A stretch of 64,000 nt of DNA from contig OZ026601.1 of NCBI GenBank assembly GCA_964020085.1, positions 16,395,030-16,459,029 of the forward strand, in the 5' to 3' direction. Every line of letters starts with the position of its first letter. Position 1 is the first letter of the stretch. The position numbers were made by a program, and so were the translations under genes. Positions 23,474 through 36,190 of the stretch are shown here, piece after piece. Below the pieces are notes generated by a model. It was not told the origin of the DNA and made no database searches. It saw nothing but the letters and a program-made list of their open reading frames with translations. Origin of the DNA: Micromussa lordhowensis (taxonomy: Eukaryota > Cnidaria > Anthozoa > Scleractinia > Lobophylliidae).

Positions 23474-24273
23474 GTTCTCATCCATGCATGCGGACCCTTA
23501 GTGCCAGAGATGCTGTAGAAGACGAGGAATCTCCCAATTCCTGCGAAGACGACACAAGCTCCAGTGATTTTGATGACTCTTCCGATGATTCAGAGTCCAG
23601 TGATTCTGATAACTCTTCAAGTGACTCTTCAAGATATGTCGAAGAGTCATTGGAAGTGACTTTTTTTTTACCAGAGGAAGGGCTACAACAAGTAAACTAG
23701 GCATGAAGGAATCAATGGAACTTTTTTCAAGGGAGGGGGGTGGGAGTTGTTAGCGTTAATATTATCATTATGTGAGGGGGGGTTGAAAGTAATTTTTTCT
23801 TAATGAGAGGGGGGTATGACTTAGTTTTGGCGCACATTTCACCCATTTCCCAACCCCCCTCCCCTCCAGGTAATTTTTGCACAGTCCCTAATATTGTGCA
23901 AGTTGGATGTTGGTGGAGACAGGTGAAAAAATATTCTGCCTGTCACTATGCACAAGTAAACAGTCAGAGAACATTTCGACCCCTGAGCAGATTTCACACC
24001 TGTATACGTTTCTCACACGGCTATGACTATTCTAACTGCGAAGACTTAAAGACGGCCTGCTGTGTGACATCTGAGCCTGATTTGACTTCTTTGTGATTGC
24101 TAGTTTGTTTTTATTTCCCTCTGCACTCGCACTTCGTTTGTTGATGGCGGATTTCGTGTAGGTCATGATGAAAATGTAATATTCATAGGTCTAAATTACT
24201 TGCTACGTCGTGGCTCATTTGTTGTCGGTCTAGAGCTTCTTCAAACATAGTGACATCTTCTGCATCATCATCT

Positions 24274-27200
24274 TCATTTTCCACCATTCTTCCACTTTTT
24301 TGTAGAACACAGGCGGGAAAAGTAGCTTGTTACCTGTTGCACAGTCAACCATTCAGACCGTTTGAAACGTTTTTCTCCATTAGGGGTCCTGATTTTGCGG
24401 AGCTGAGAGGACACTTCCGAGGGGTTGGCCTTCTGTCCGGTTTCCTCGCCCTTCAGGAATATTCGATTCAGAAATTCTTTCACGTCTTGAGAGAAGCGAA
24501 CTCCTGCTTTTGCCCTTTTCATAGCCCAGCCTTTCTCAGGGAGTAGACGAGACACTTGCCCAGGACTTTTGCAAACTTCATCCGTACTCTTACTTGTGGA
24601 ACCTTTCACCGTGCCAACTGTAGTACATCTCAATGCCCAGTTGTGCTTAATGACATCAAAGGTACTCTCCTTATGTATTCGGTAGAAGTGTTTGCCCGCA
24701 TCCAAGTGTTTTTCTAGCATTGTGCTTGAAACAAAAACTTTGACACATCCCACCTCAGGGCAAGGAAATCCTTGCTGTGGGTGCAGGCTATCAACATCAG
24801 CGATGTTCTTGTTCTTGTCTTCATTACCCGCCGTAGACGGCTCCGCTTTGGCCTTCTTCAAATCACCCTTATCAGCCTGTGGGTTACTGAAATCTTCATG
24901 TACAACCAAACCAGTCTTTCCTTGAGGGTTGGCCATCTTTTTCAGTTCTTGGGTACGTATTAGCTTTCCCTTGCCAATATTGAAGGCTCGCCATACTCTT
25001 ACCCCCAGCTGTTGAAACTTGAAGTTGTTGAAGGATTGGATTCCCGTCCACTTGTGTTGTGTTATATCTTGTCTGCTTGTCAACACTAACAACGGCTACT
25101 CGACATCCTTTCACACCACCGTAGGAGTCTAGAGCCCTCTTCATGTCAGATGCTGAATTTATATTGTTGCCTTCATTCAGGTAGCGGCGCATGTGAGATT
25201 TCATTGTTGCAATTCGGCGATCGCAGATATCTTTCCCAGATTGGGGATCACTAAAGTCGTACCTTCTTATTGTGACACCAACTCTCCTTGAAATCCCTGG
25301 AATGGCAAGCATCAACGGTCCACAATGATAGCATCCAGCATTGTCAGACCTCAGAAATGCTTCTTTTATTCTTGGGTGTGACTCCTTCAACTGTGTAAGG
25401 ACATGCTCAATCATGGATGCAACAGAAAAACAGTTTTGCGCACATTGATCAAAGACGTGGACGAACGTCCTCACCTAGGAAAAATATTTTGCTCCTTAGC
25501 TCAGTTTATTTAAAGAAGATTCTAGGTGTCTAATTTCTTTATTTGTCGCCTCTTGTCTTAACAAATTCATATACAATACCTCAAATTCTCCTTGTTCACT
25601 TTTTGTAATTACGGCAGACACGTGCCAAGGTCTTCCCTTTTTGCCAAACCATTCTGATTGGGTTTCGCGAAAACACACAGGCAAAAATTTCATCGCCCAA
25701 TCCATGACAATTAAAACTTGAGTCAACGTCATTTCATCTAGTACAGTAGTCTTTGCCACTTGTTGATGTGCAGTTCTCATAATATGGGCTTTCCAATCTT
25801 GTACCTTTTTAACTGCTGTCTCCACATCATGAGCTATTTCTTCTAGTTGATCTTTTCTGGTATGTGGAAGAACACAGAAGAAACAGTTACTACAATGCTT
25901 TTATATATTTTTTTTTTCTAACAAGAAACAACAAAAGCAACGAGAACGCTGACAATAAATATATGAACTTTGGTATGGATAATGAAATGATGATGAGAGA
26001 AATTAGGCAATGGTTTCACACGCGTTTTGTGAAAATTCTTGTAATTTCTTTTAGGATTTTGACAAAACACGAGTAGAATTATTTCTTATATTCACGAGTA
26101 CAGCATCTGATTACCTTTTAATAGCATGGTTGACAAATGACGCTTACATCATGGCTTTTTGACTCGTTTATTGTATCCAGAAATTTTGCGGTAAAAGTTG
26201 CCATCGCGTTCTGTAATTTCACATCTGAAATTTTAAATTAAAGGCGTAATTTGACACCCACGATATTAACGATGAAATGCACTAATTATACCACAGCTAT
26301 GTGTCTCTGTTACTGAAGAAAACCCTCTGAAAATTTAAGCTGTGTCCACACGTATACGTCTGTAAAGTTATAAAAAAGTTTCCGTTGTCGAGCCTTAGTA
26401 GTTGACTGACAAATGGTTTCTCTGTCCAAGATGAAGCGAAGCCGCGAACTCTTACAGGTTTTCAAAGATATACGGCATTTTTGGTTCCCCGTTTGTACCA
26501 GAAGAAAAACTGTACCTCAGATGTCCTTTTTCTGAAGAAACAGCGACTTCAATTGCGGTAAGAGTGCTTTCCAGTGCCTCACAACGATCACATGTTACAT
26601 CATGTTCGTGAAGACACTTCTCTTGAACTTCTGTTTCACTACCGGACAGCGCGTGCATTCGACAATGATCTCCACAACGACTCTCACTGCTAATGTGAAG
26701 TTTGTAGTCCGGTTTTAGGTAAGTTTTGCCACTTTTCAGCCTTTCCTGGAGTTCTTTTGCGCTCGAATTAGGTAAACCTATTGACAAATGCAAACGACAA
26801 AAACTTTTCAAGAAGCCAAAACCTCACATTTGTAGTAAGGATAAACCTGAAATATTTACACCTTTTGAAAGTAAACTACAGTCCGTATATTGAAATATTT
26901 TAATGAAACGTATGGGCGCTAAAGTGATTTTTGTTCAATCTTAATATTGCTTCTTTTTATTAGTGTTTTGTTTGTCTTGCCAGCAGTTTAACTGTTGAGT
27001 TCATTCACATGCTTGATGTCTTCTCTTGTCTCCTCAAATGTGGAAAATGCAACATTCGATGATGAACCAATGAAATTTAAACAGGTGAAATAAAATTACA
27101 ATTCTAGTTGAACGTTTGCTTTTTTGAACGTTTGCTGCTTGTTTCAAGTTGTGTGTTGAGTGTGCATTGTAACTTCTTCCAGAACAAAGCTATATATCTT

Positions 27201-30200
27201 ACCTGCTTCGGCTACGATGTTCCGTCAGTAGCAATGTTATCAAGTCCAGCAAGAGATTTCTTCTGGGAAGCCGTGCAAACCTTCAAGCAATAAATGCATT
27301 CAGTCAATAGAAGGGAGGTCATCAGCTCGTAGTCTGCCCGTTTCTAAGGGCGCGTTCGTTTGGGATCAATCCGGAATAAGAATAATTGGAATAATGCGAG
27401 TAAGCGTTTGTTTGGGAGCTATTCTCATTCCAGAATACCTGGATTTCTATTCCGACTATTCTGCTCCCAGGAGCAGAATAGCCGGAATATATTCCGGAAT
27501 ATATTCTTATTCCGGAATATCCCAAACGAACGCACCCTAAGTCAGTGTAACCTTGGTATACGAAAAGCAGTCATATATTTACTAGTTATCCTCAGTGTTT
27601 TTGGCCTTTGTCTTTACCACAAGCGATATGGTAGGTTTTGTCAAAACATGCATTTTTTTTTTTTTATTTTCACTGATCTAATGATCATTTTTTGTCACCG
27701 TTGAATGCACGCATTTCCTTTATGAAATTGAACAACAGTTTTTAAGGCTTTGCCTGGCGCACGTACCTGTAGTATGGAAAACAGTGTTGACCGTCCCAAT
27801 GCCACAAATTTCTCTTCTTTACAAAGTGAGAGGTAGAGATCCACCAGCCTAGAAACCGTAACTGTCCTTACAACGTTAGGAATTTCCACTGTTTCCCCAT
27901 TTGATAACTTCAAACGTTTTGTACCAAACGCAACATCTTGCAAGTAGTTTGGGCTAGCTATAAAATCAACGAAATGATCCACCTTTACAGGGTCCAAACG
28001 TGTGCGACGAATGCAGTCTGGCATTTCTTTCGGTCGTCCTGGTCCAAGAAGCACAGCGTGCTTTCGGGCTTCGTCAATGCGCCACTTTGTCAATCCTGGT
28101 ATCATGTCCTTAAGCTGAGACTTGGAAAAATCTTGAACAAACATTGAGAGAATTTCCTGCTTGGTTAACCAAGAAGTTGTTTCTTCATACAGACTAACAA
28201 GTCTTGTTACAATCTCACCCCCAACTGGTTTTGGTGTAATGACATTTTGGAACTCATCGCAACTCATGAGTTGAAAAAGAGCTTGAGACTGACCCGGTGC
28301 AATAAACTCCAAAACAGCGTCACAGACCTGCCGTGATTTTCTCTTGTAATAGCGAGATGTAGTGGGTGAAATTTCACTTACAGGGAGTTGTAACTGACTT
28401 CTCACAGGGCTTATATCGCGGCCACAGACGCGTCTTATAAGTTGGTTTAATGACAACAGGTTTGTCTTGATCTGTGGTGTAGGCATCCATTCTTGCTCGC
28501 TTGCAGGGTTGCCAGGACTGCACATTACGGAGTCTTGGTCTGATTCAACATTTTCAAAGGTTTGACTAAGAATCATCCTGTAAGGACCATATCCACCAGC
28601 TGTTGGTGTGGCGGTATCCATAATCTGAAAACAATCAAATGCTACTCTTTGATAAAAGTTTTAACTTGAGTTTCCCTATCTCCATAATGCAACAAAGCAC
28701 TTCATTACACATGCTAACTTTACACGAGATGGAAATTTCAAAGTTAAACATAAAAAGTACTACCGTTTCTTCATGCTCTGGACTTTCGTTGTACGCCAGT
28801 TTTCTTTCACATTCCTCTTCAGGGCTAACCACTTCCTGTGATTTTAGAATTTGGAAACAGGATCAAATGAGATTAGTTTGCCTTGATTTTTGTAATCACG
28901 CATCAAAAGCAAATGAATGTTAACTACGAGTTCCTTAGCTAAAGAAATGAAGTTAAAATGCAAACTTCTAATGGGGTGTTGCTGGGGGTGGGGGTGGAGG
29001 AGGGGGAGGGGTATGAATGTCATTTCCAGACCAAAATTGTGCCATCATTTCTCCTCCCACTCTTTTTATTTTCCAAATCCCTGTCCCAGGCCCAATTTGT
29101 GTTGGCGATTACCAGTCCCAGTAACCCAAATCCCGATTTTCCTGTGAAAAAGAAAAGAGGCAAATCCTTCTCTTGTGATGGTAATATGAGTGCGCTAGTG
29201 CCCTCACTTGACATGCTTGCGATCTTGATGAAAACTAGGTCTATCCTTGCTTTAAAATCATTCGTAATATTGCAGGGTGCGAAAATATTTTGTGGCTTTA
29301 AACTTACAAGCTTTGATGCAGCGCGTGTAGAGAAAGTAGTATCTTCTTTCCACTCTTTCATTATTTCTCTGTGCTCTTGCCGGCAATCTCTGCATATCCC
29401 TAACGAAAATAACAGTGACATGTGAAAAAAGAAATTTTGTTTTGTAACTACAACAAACCGAGCTAAAAACGCTGGCTTGGCTAATTGTATTGAGTGTTTC
29501 ACTAAAGAGAGCTCCTTTTTTCTTCCGTTTCCTCTAGGTGACATGCACCAATGACCTTCGACGGTTGCGTTACTAGTCACGTACTTCCGCATTTGAAACA
29601 TAAATGTAGTTTGTGTCGATCCTTATACATTTTCAGCTTAAAATGCCCGAAAAGTTTTTTCTGTGATTCCCGAGACCCAATAAATTATAATTTCTCTCTT
29701 CTGGACTCTAAATGCCAAAACAATCGTAAAGTACCTTCAACCAGTGATAATATTGAATTTTCAGATCGTTTGGATTCCTAAACAAAATAATTCAATTAAC
29801 TTTATTTCCTTTGCTTGTGTATGCAAGATAATTCTCAAGAGCAGGAAAACAAATAATTACACTGTACACCATTTTTTGTGTCGATAGTCCTTTACGTTAA
29901 ACAGATGGAAGTAAAAAAGAACTCAGTTTTAATTGAACTTCTTCCTCATGAGTTAAATTGAGTTGCGCTGGAATAAAAGTAGGAGGCGTAACAAATTACT
30001 CACAAGTTCTGAATAAATAAAAACCGCCGATGTCTGGCTAAAAATATTTTCAGTATTTTCAAATGTTAACTGTTTTTTTATGCTCAGAAGTTGGTTTTAA
30101 CTAAAATGCAACTGAGGTCATTCAGGAATTGGCAGATGGTAAAGCAAGTTTTCTGGTGTTTATTCCATAACAGTGTGCAAGCTTCATCTTATCGCATCGA

Positions 30201-30851
30201 TCAGTTTCTTCAACAATACGGTATGTTTCACGACACTAGTGTACTTAAAGATAACAGATAATCTACAGTATCCGATGAACGAATATTAAAAAATGCAAGT
30301 CTTCGCGTGCGGTACGGCGGTCTGCTGACGATGTCGATATTAGTTTATATACGTTTGGTCAAACAACGTAACGTTGCTACATGTATGGCATGTACAAAAC
30401 AGAGCTCAATGCTGCAAGTAATTTATTATAGCTTACCTGAACCAATGGAAACAAAAGTTTTCCACCTCTCGTAAATTTCCAGCGACATTTGTTTAGAGAC
30501 GCCCCGGTCACATTTTTTAGCTTTTCTCTGTTCGTGAAGGGGATGGTGACATACGCGCGAAGGTCGCCAGGAAAGTCCAAGAAGATCCCGATGCTTCGGG
30601 CAAACTGTCTTAGCCTGGGCATCAACGTTGAAAAACCCTGCTCTCAAAAGAATGAGCTCGCTTTCGGACGATACTGAGGAGCTTGCCAACTTAACACGTT
30701 TTAAGTGTAGAGTGATGTCCCTGTTACAGGAGGAGATTGGGATGAATTCTTTTAGTAGTGGATATCTAGCCGACCGTCCACAATCAGTGTTAAGTTTACT
30801 GCCAACAGAGCATTTTAAAACTCTCGGTGACCTCGGAGTTCCCGGAAGCAT
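24274..30851 (-). pseudogene. multi-exon transposase-like gene with RNase H-like D-D-D core
   Basis: Eight exons join in phase at standard splice sites: 30851-30437, 29399-29308, 28835-28764, 28624-27767, about 27283-27203, 26777-26516, 25856-25580 and 25474-24274. Parts in order: a Cys/His zinc-binding N-terminus (VCPKHRDLLG, ICRDCRQEH); a helical DNA-binding-like region (exon 4, LGRSTLFSIL); another Cys/His cluster (CGDHC, CDRCEAL); an RNase H-like core with Asp in VMDWAMKFLP, RSDNAGCYH and SGKDICDRR; a C2H2-like finger (PCPEVGC ... H); a basic tail. Lesions: in-frame TAG in exon 5 (after GTS) and a one-base frameshift near 25080-25110 in exon 8. Metal-dependent strand transfer is inferred from the fold and the three acidic motifs. 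The superfamily name is not known to me. It lies inside the TTAA-flanked inverted ends. Confidence 0.75.
27348..27537. mobile_element. PIF/Harbinger-like MITE in an intron of the transposase-like gene
   Basis: A 190-bp element with ends GGGCGCGTTCGTTTGGGAT and ATCCCAAACGAACGCACCC and exact 3-bp TAA duplications (27345-27347 and 27538-27540), the signature of Harbinger MITEs. The interior is full of ATTCCGGAATA palindromes. It lies between exons 4 and 5 of the minus-strand gene, so it need not disrupt coding. Confidence 0.85.
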
Positions 30852-30869
30852 AATCCTCCAAAAGACCAA

Positions 30870-32400
30870 AATCTGACGAACTCTTCAAAGGTCGTCAACA
30901 CTGAAACTTCAAGAAACTTGACAATATCCGGTATAGTACCGAATACAAACTAACAATGATTCCGTGACCAATTAATTCACTCTGATTGACATTTGAACAA
31001 TAAGCCTGGAATGCTTACTAAACATTTATCCAGTTGAAATACGGCATAGGTTAGTACAATTTTAAATGTTGCAATGTATCTGTGGCATTTAGTGCGACGT
31101 TTCAGAATAAACTTTTGTGAAAACTGGAGCAGTTTATCATCTATCCTCAAGGTCTTTTACCGACGCTAAATTTATACTTATATTTCTTTTAAATGATTTA
31201 GTTGGCCTTTTTGCGATCCGGATTCTTTTTAATAATTTTATTTTGAAGGTGGCAGTCTTCCCTTGTTTCGTTGTTACCATTGTACGAAGCCAACCATGCA
31301 GTGCGTGACAAAAAATTAGCACATTTGCATGATTGATTGTAACTCAATTTGACTTTAGAGGGCTGTGGATGATTTTAAAAATATATATCCTGCAAGCATA
31401 AATATATAGGCGTACTTGTGCCACTACCGAAAAACAAGAAGCACTTTTAGTGAGCCGAAAAAAGGATGTTACACGGAGAAAAAAAATATCATGAATACAC
31501 ATGTCCCAAGAAAAAAATGTACACCAAATAAAGGGTAGATCATCGCTAAATTTGAAAAACGTCAATAGTTTAATCGCACATCCAAAGCTTTTGGACGAAC
31601 GCCGAATGCACTGTTTGCTTTCGGTTAGTTTCACTTATATTTGCCTGCAGCTTTTATAACACAAATCGCCTTTATCGGTGAAATCGGTCACAAGGGAAAA
31701 AGGCAGAAGATAGCCGCTGACCAACACAGAAGCTCAAAGATGGCGGACTGTTTTGTTTTGTTGTGGGATTCCGTGAGAAATCTGCCTATTATAGGAGCAC
31801 TTGATGGTTCTCCGTGGATTTAAAGCATTTTAATATCCTTTTCGACAACTCTTTATAGAAGTTTGATGATGAAAGCAAATGGCAATCGATATTCTTTTTT
31901 AAAAACACATGTCGAAGCCGCGGAAACGATGGCATAAAACATAGATTTAAACATGTCCTAAAGAAACATCACACATGCTTCTTTTCTCCAAATTTTTACT
32001 CGTAATCGATGGGAAAATGATAAGGTAGGTACTTCTTGCTGATTTCGAGTTACGTTAAGACAGAAAAAATGGCTTTTGTGTTTCAGGGGATGTTTATAAA
32101 ATGGCCAGATATCGTAAAGTTCTATGTAAACAGTACGCCAGCACTGAACAAATATTAATTGCCCCAAAAATTTTATGATTTTTTTAAAACCTTTAGTGAT
32201 AGCTTTCACCAGCGATGTTAGAATAATGTGTATTTGCTGTTGCCCATTGCAGATAATTGCCATTAATTGAAGGCTATGCACAACACTACAAAATATGCAC
32301 TTTATTTAAGACAAAGCCATGGAGATAAAACAAATTGCCTCGTTGAAATAAACTATTGTGCTTTGAGTCTGATAATTGCAGAATAAGATGCATTGGATTT
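30870..32400. other. no gene recognised
   Basis: Upstream of the transposase-like gene and inside the TTAA candidate. AT-rich with scattered short frames (for example minus 32281-31958), none convincing. The promoter of the gene starting near 30851 should be here. Confidence 0.4.
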
Positions 32401-32794
32401 CATTTTCATATGTCTTTTCTTGTTGTAGTTATGCAACGCGAAAGACAGCTAATTAAATATGCATAAATAGGTGTAAAATGGCCATTTTTGCTGGGGGTCC
32501 CGCTATCTCGGAGGGAATAAAATATTTTCAACTAGTATTTTGCCTCAATCAATAACTTATCAAACCCAACATTTCTGCCAAGTTTGAGCGAAATCTGTGA
32601 TTTGAGCTGTATCACCCCCTGCCTGGTTCTCTCATGGACACACTCTTAAGAAGCTATACCAAAAACTTCTGCTTCGTGTTTCAGCAGGGGTTCCAAACAC
32701 CTCAAAACAATAAAAGCACTCGCCTGCGGCCCTGTGCTTTCATCTGTTTCTCGGTGTTTTGAACCCCTGATGAAACACTCGCACTCGTTTTTGA

Positions 32795-33150
32795 TATATT
32801 ACATGAAAGGCTATGAAAAATATATGAAAGGCTCTGACAAATATATGAAAGGTTCTTACAAATATATGAAAGGCTATGACAAATATATGAAAAGGCTATG
32901 ACAAATATATGAAAGGCTATGACAAATATATGAAAGGCTTTGACAAATATATCAAAGGCTATGACAAATATATCAAAGACTATGACAAATACATTAATGG
33001 CTGTGACCAATATATTAATGCCTATGACAAAGATATTACCGGCTATATCAAATACATATTAATGCCTATATCAAATACATATTAACGACTATGACAAAAG
33101 TATTAACGCCTATGTGACAAATATATTAACGGCTACCTCGAAAAAATATT
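32795..33150. repeat. 21-bp tandem array with unit GGCTATGACAAATATATGAAA
   Basis: About 16 units of roughly 21 bp, drifting from ATATATGAAAGGCTATGACA on the left to CAAATATATTAACGGCTA on the right. The long minus-strand frame over it (FVIAFDIFVIAFHIF-like) is a by-product of the 21-bp period and is not a gene. It lies between the right end of the TTAA candidate and the integrase-like gene. Confidence 0.9.
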
Positions 33151-33233
33151 TACGGCCAACGCCTATCGAGAAAAAATAAAATTACTGCTATTGTGCCCAC
33201 TGTATCAATGGCCAGTGGAGTTAACAAAACAAA

Positions 33234-34484
33234 ATGGCGGAGGAGGTAGACTACCTCGAGACCTTTTTTCTTCATTTGATTCCTTCGCTTTTTCGTCAAG
33301 CTCAGCGAAATCTACACAGTGATAATCTCAATGTTTTAGAGTACTTTGAGCGCAGGTTAGATGATCACACCTACGTCATTAGATCCGTAATTAACCGCGC
33401 GGCCATGGGCCGAGCGCGGTTCTTGCTCTGCACGGGGTTTTTTTTTTTTCGTTTTTGTGTCACCAGACGCAGACCTCCGCGGATGATGTCTTCATCAACC
33501 AATCACAGGCCAAACTCCCACTCGGCCAAATGTCGTCACCGAATGATGTAATCATCAGCCAATTACAGGCCATTTCTCAGCTCTTTTCGTCATACCTCCC
33601 CTCCGGAAAGTTTTGTCTAGTTAGCGAATTGAATATTCATAGTCGGGGAGAAATAATTGGGCGAAAATCCCTCGGAGTTGGACGTCAAGACATTTGCAAG
33701 GATAAAGAATGTAATTTAGGACCTGTTGCTGGCAACTACGGCTGAAATTATCTAGAGTTGTATTTTTGTTTTGCTTGCATGTTCACTTTCGAAGGGAATA
33801 TTCAATGCGCTAAAGAAGGTAGTCAGCCATGGAATGCGCTGATGCTGATAAATATGACCGTATTTACTGTAATGCCCTTACGGTGATAAATAAGATCGTG
33901 TTTACTTCGCCAGAAGCAATGGTGGAGTTTTCTGGGAAAAAAAATATAACCTCGGCACTCGTCAAAACCTTTGCAAATATATATTCCTTTGAAAGGTCAA
34001 TTCTCCTTCGAGCTACAGGTAAACAAAAATCCCCGATTACCAATCACGCAACCACGCTATGCAAAGAATGTGAAATAAAATCTCTTTCAATCCAGGCACT
34101 GAGCTTACTTTGAATCATGCAATCTCTATTGTTTCCAATGGGTAATGTTTACTCGCAAAACGCTGTTGCTAAATACTTAGAAAACAGTTCAATTTTAAAA
34201 GCGCGGTTATAAGTTGTTTTCAACTTCTTGTTATACAATGCAAACAACAGAGCACAAGCGAAGACTTAATTCAGCTCTTGGATTTGTTCTATGAAGAAGT
34301 GAATGGTTTGAATATTTGTGTAATACACAAAGAAACTTTGCTTCGGAAATGGGATTCTCATATCCAGTGGAACAGTCAAAAGGGCCAGGTAGGCCAAGAT
34401 TTTACATTCCCGAAGAGGTAATCAGAGGATTACATTATGTTCATGGCGTTTGGAAAGAAGTGGCGAAAGAAGTATGCATATCTT
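33234..34484 (+). pseudogene. integrase-core-like gene, N-terminal part, split by the 29.4-kb insertion
   Basis: Coding is clear at about 34236-34484, after acceptor AAACAACAG: STSEDLIQLLDLFYEEVN, then QWNSQKG, a one-base shift, then GRPRFYIPEEVIRGL and WKEVAKEVCIS. The frame is cut at CATATCTT and resumes at 63906. Helix-turn-helix regions of this form (GRPR, I-P-E, then W-x-x-V/I-A) precede an rve-type integrase core in a gene family I know from fish and corals. Possible 5' exons are 33234-33355 (starts MAEEVDYLETFF) and 33829-34018 (starts MECADADKYDR, donor ACAG/GTAAAC), but the phase into 34236 is unresolved. It was probably an older mobile-element or domesticated gene. Confidence 0.7.
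34477..34484. repeat. target-site duplication CATATCTT, left copy
   Basis: Lies directly outside the left end of the 29.4-kb element and is identical to 63898-63905. It encodes C-I-S of the interrupted gene. Confidence 0.95.
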
Positions 34485-34561
34485 GGTAAAGCGTTCATGT
34501 TAGGCCCATAAGACGTCCCATACATATTATTAAGCTTTATATATACGATACGAAGTGTCCC

Positions 34562-36190
34562 TTTTAACCCACGTTTACCCCCATCTACCCTAAGTTACCC
34601 AAGTTTACCCTCATATACTCTAAGTTAACCACGATCACCATCATATACCCTAAGTTACCCACGTTTACCCTCATCTACCCTATGTTATCCATGTTTACCC
34701 CCATCTACCCTAAGTTACCCACGTTTACCCTCATCTACCCTAAGTCATCCACGTTTACCCCCATCTACCCTAAGTTACCCACGTTTACCCTCATCTACCC
34801 TAAGTCATCCACGTTTACCCTATCCACCCAAAGTTACCCACGTTTACCTTCATCTACCCGAAGTTAACCTCGTCCTCATCTACCCTAAGTCATCCACGTT
34901 TACCCTCATCTACTCTAAGTTACCCACGCTTACCCTCATCTACCTTAAGTTACGCACCTTTACCCTCATCTAACCTAAGTCATCCACGTTTACCCTCATC
35001 TACTCTAAGTTACCCTCGTTTACCCTTATCTACCATAAGTTAACCACGTTTACCCTCATCTAACCTAAGTCATCCACGTTTACCGTCATCTAACCTAAGT
35101 CAACCACGTTTACCCTCAACTACATTAAGTTACCCACGTTTACCCTCATCTACCCTAAGTCATCCACGTTTACCGTCATCTACCCCAAGTTATCCCCGTT
35201 TACCCTCATCTACCCTAAATTAACCACGTTTACCCTCATCTACCCCAAGGTACCCACGTTTACCCTCATTTACCCTAAGTTAACCACGTTTACCCTCATC
35301 TACCCTAAGTTACCCCCGTTTACCCTCGTCTACCCTAAGTTAACCACGTTTTTCCTCATCTACCCCAAGGTACCCACGTTTACCCTCATCTACCCTAAGT
35401 AACCCACGTTTACCATCATCTACTATAAGTTATCCACGTTTACCCTCATCTACCCTAAGTCATCCACGTTTACCCTCATCTACCCTAAGTCATCCACGTT
35501 TACCCTCATCTACCCCAAGTTACCCACGTTTTCCACTTCATAATATCTACCAGAAGTTGACCACGGTTACCCTTCTCTAGTTTAAGTTAACCACGTTATC
35601 CCTCATCTGCCCTATGTTAGCCTCGTTACATCATGTTAATCCCCATCTACCGTAAATTAACCTCTTTCTACAACCTTTAGCCTCATCTATCATAAGTTGG
35701 CCAGCTTATACCATGTTGACCCTCATTTACCTTAAGTGAACGTCGTTCTACCACGTTTACCCTTACTAGCCTAAGATGTCTTTTTTATTACCCTTTTCCC
35801 TCATCTGCTTTGAGTTAACCTTGATATACCACGTTAACCCTCATCTACCTCACGTGAACCTCGTTCTACTATGTTTACCCTCATCTACCTAAAGTTGAGC
35901 CCTTTATACCATGTTTACCCTCCTCTACCCTAAGTCGACCACTTTAAACCTCGTTAATCCTCATCTACCCTAAGTTACCCACGTTAATCCTCGTCTACCC
36001 TAAGATGACCACTTTATACCTCATTAACCCTCATCTACTGCAAGTTAGCCACGTTTTCCTTAATCTCTCCGAAGTTGATCACTTTATACCTTGTTAACCA
36101 CATTTTCCTCATCTACCCTAAGCTGACTACTTTAAGCCTCGTTAACCCTTATCTATCCTATCTAAACCACATTTACCCTCATCAGCCCAT
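34562..36190. repeat. 30-bp minisatellite, left array
   Basis: About 50 units of the type TTTACCCTCATCTACCCTAA GTTACCCACG (30 bp). They are regular to about 35530 and then become degenerate, with larger units containing CCACTTTATACC. The TACCCTAAGTTACCC core resembles telomeric CCCTAA but is not a perfect telomere repeat. Open frames through it (FTLIYPKLPT repeats) are by-products of a 30-bp period. Confidence 0.95.

Larger units (their letters stand above)
21564..23985. mobile_element. hAT-like element, ends CAGGGGTCGAAATGT, carrying a SAP-domain frame
   Basis: CAGGGGTCGAAATGT at 21564 is matched by ACATTTCGACCCCTG ending at 23985, the end type common in hAT elements; CCTGTC-rich words follow at both ends. 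Flanks GAAGATTA and AGCAGATT are similar but not an exact 8-bp duplication. A second inverted pair lies inside it: AGGGACTGTGCAATAATTACC at 21904 and its partner ending at 23889, each next to G-rich or C-rich runs. So there are two nested or composite ends. The interior contains a palindrome at 22918-23032 and an open frame with a SAP motif at 23039-23473. Confidence 0.6.
17842..32645. mobile_element. candidate 14.8-kb TTAA transposon with ~200-bp inverted ends
   Basis: The left end (from 17842) begins GAGTGTGTCC and the right end, on the opposite strand from 32645, begins the same. Similarity continues with differences for about 200 bp, through ACCAGGCAG, GTGATACAGCTCAAATCA, CTCAAACTTGGCA, AAATATTTTATT, AAAATGGCCATT and GCATATTTAATTAGCTG. 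TTAA lies directly outside each end (17838-17841 and 32646-32649), the target duplication of piggyBac- and Kolobok-type elements. A multi-exon transposase-like gene (24274-30851) lies wholly inside. The arms differ enough that two independent MITE copies in opposite orientation cannot be excluded; against this, neither arm shows its own second end nearby. Confidence 0.55.

Noticed and set aside
32702..33010. 102-residue minus-strand hydrophobic repeat protein
   Set aside because: Translation of the 21-bp tandem array.
34562..36190. Possible interstitial telomere
   Set aside because: Units contain ACCCTAA but have a 30-bp period and belong to a transposon end, with an inverted partner at 63 kb.
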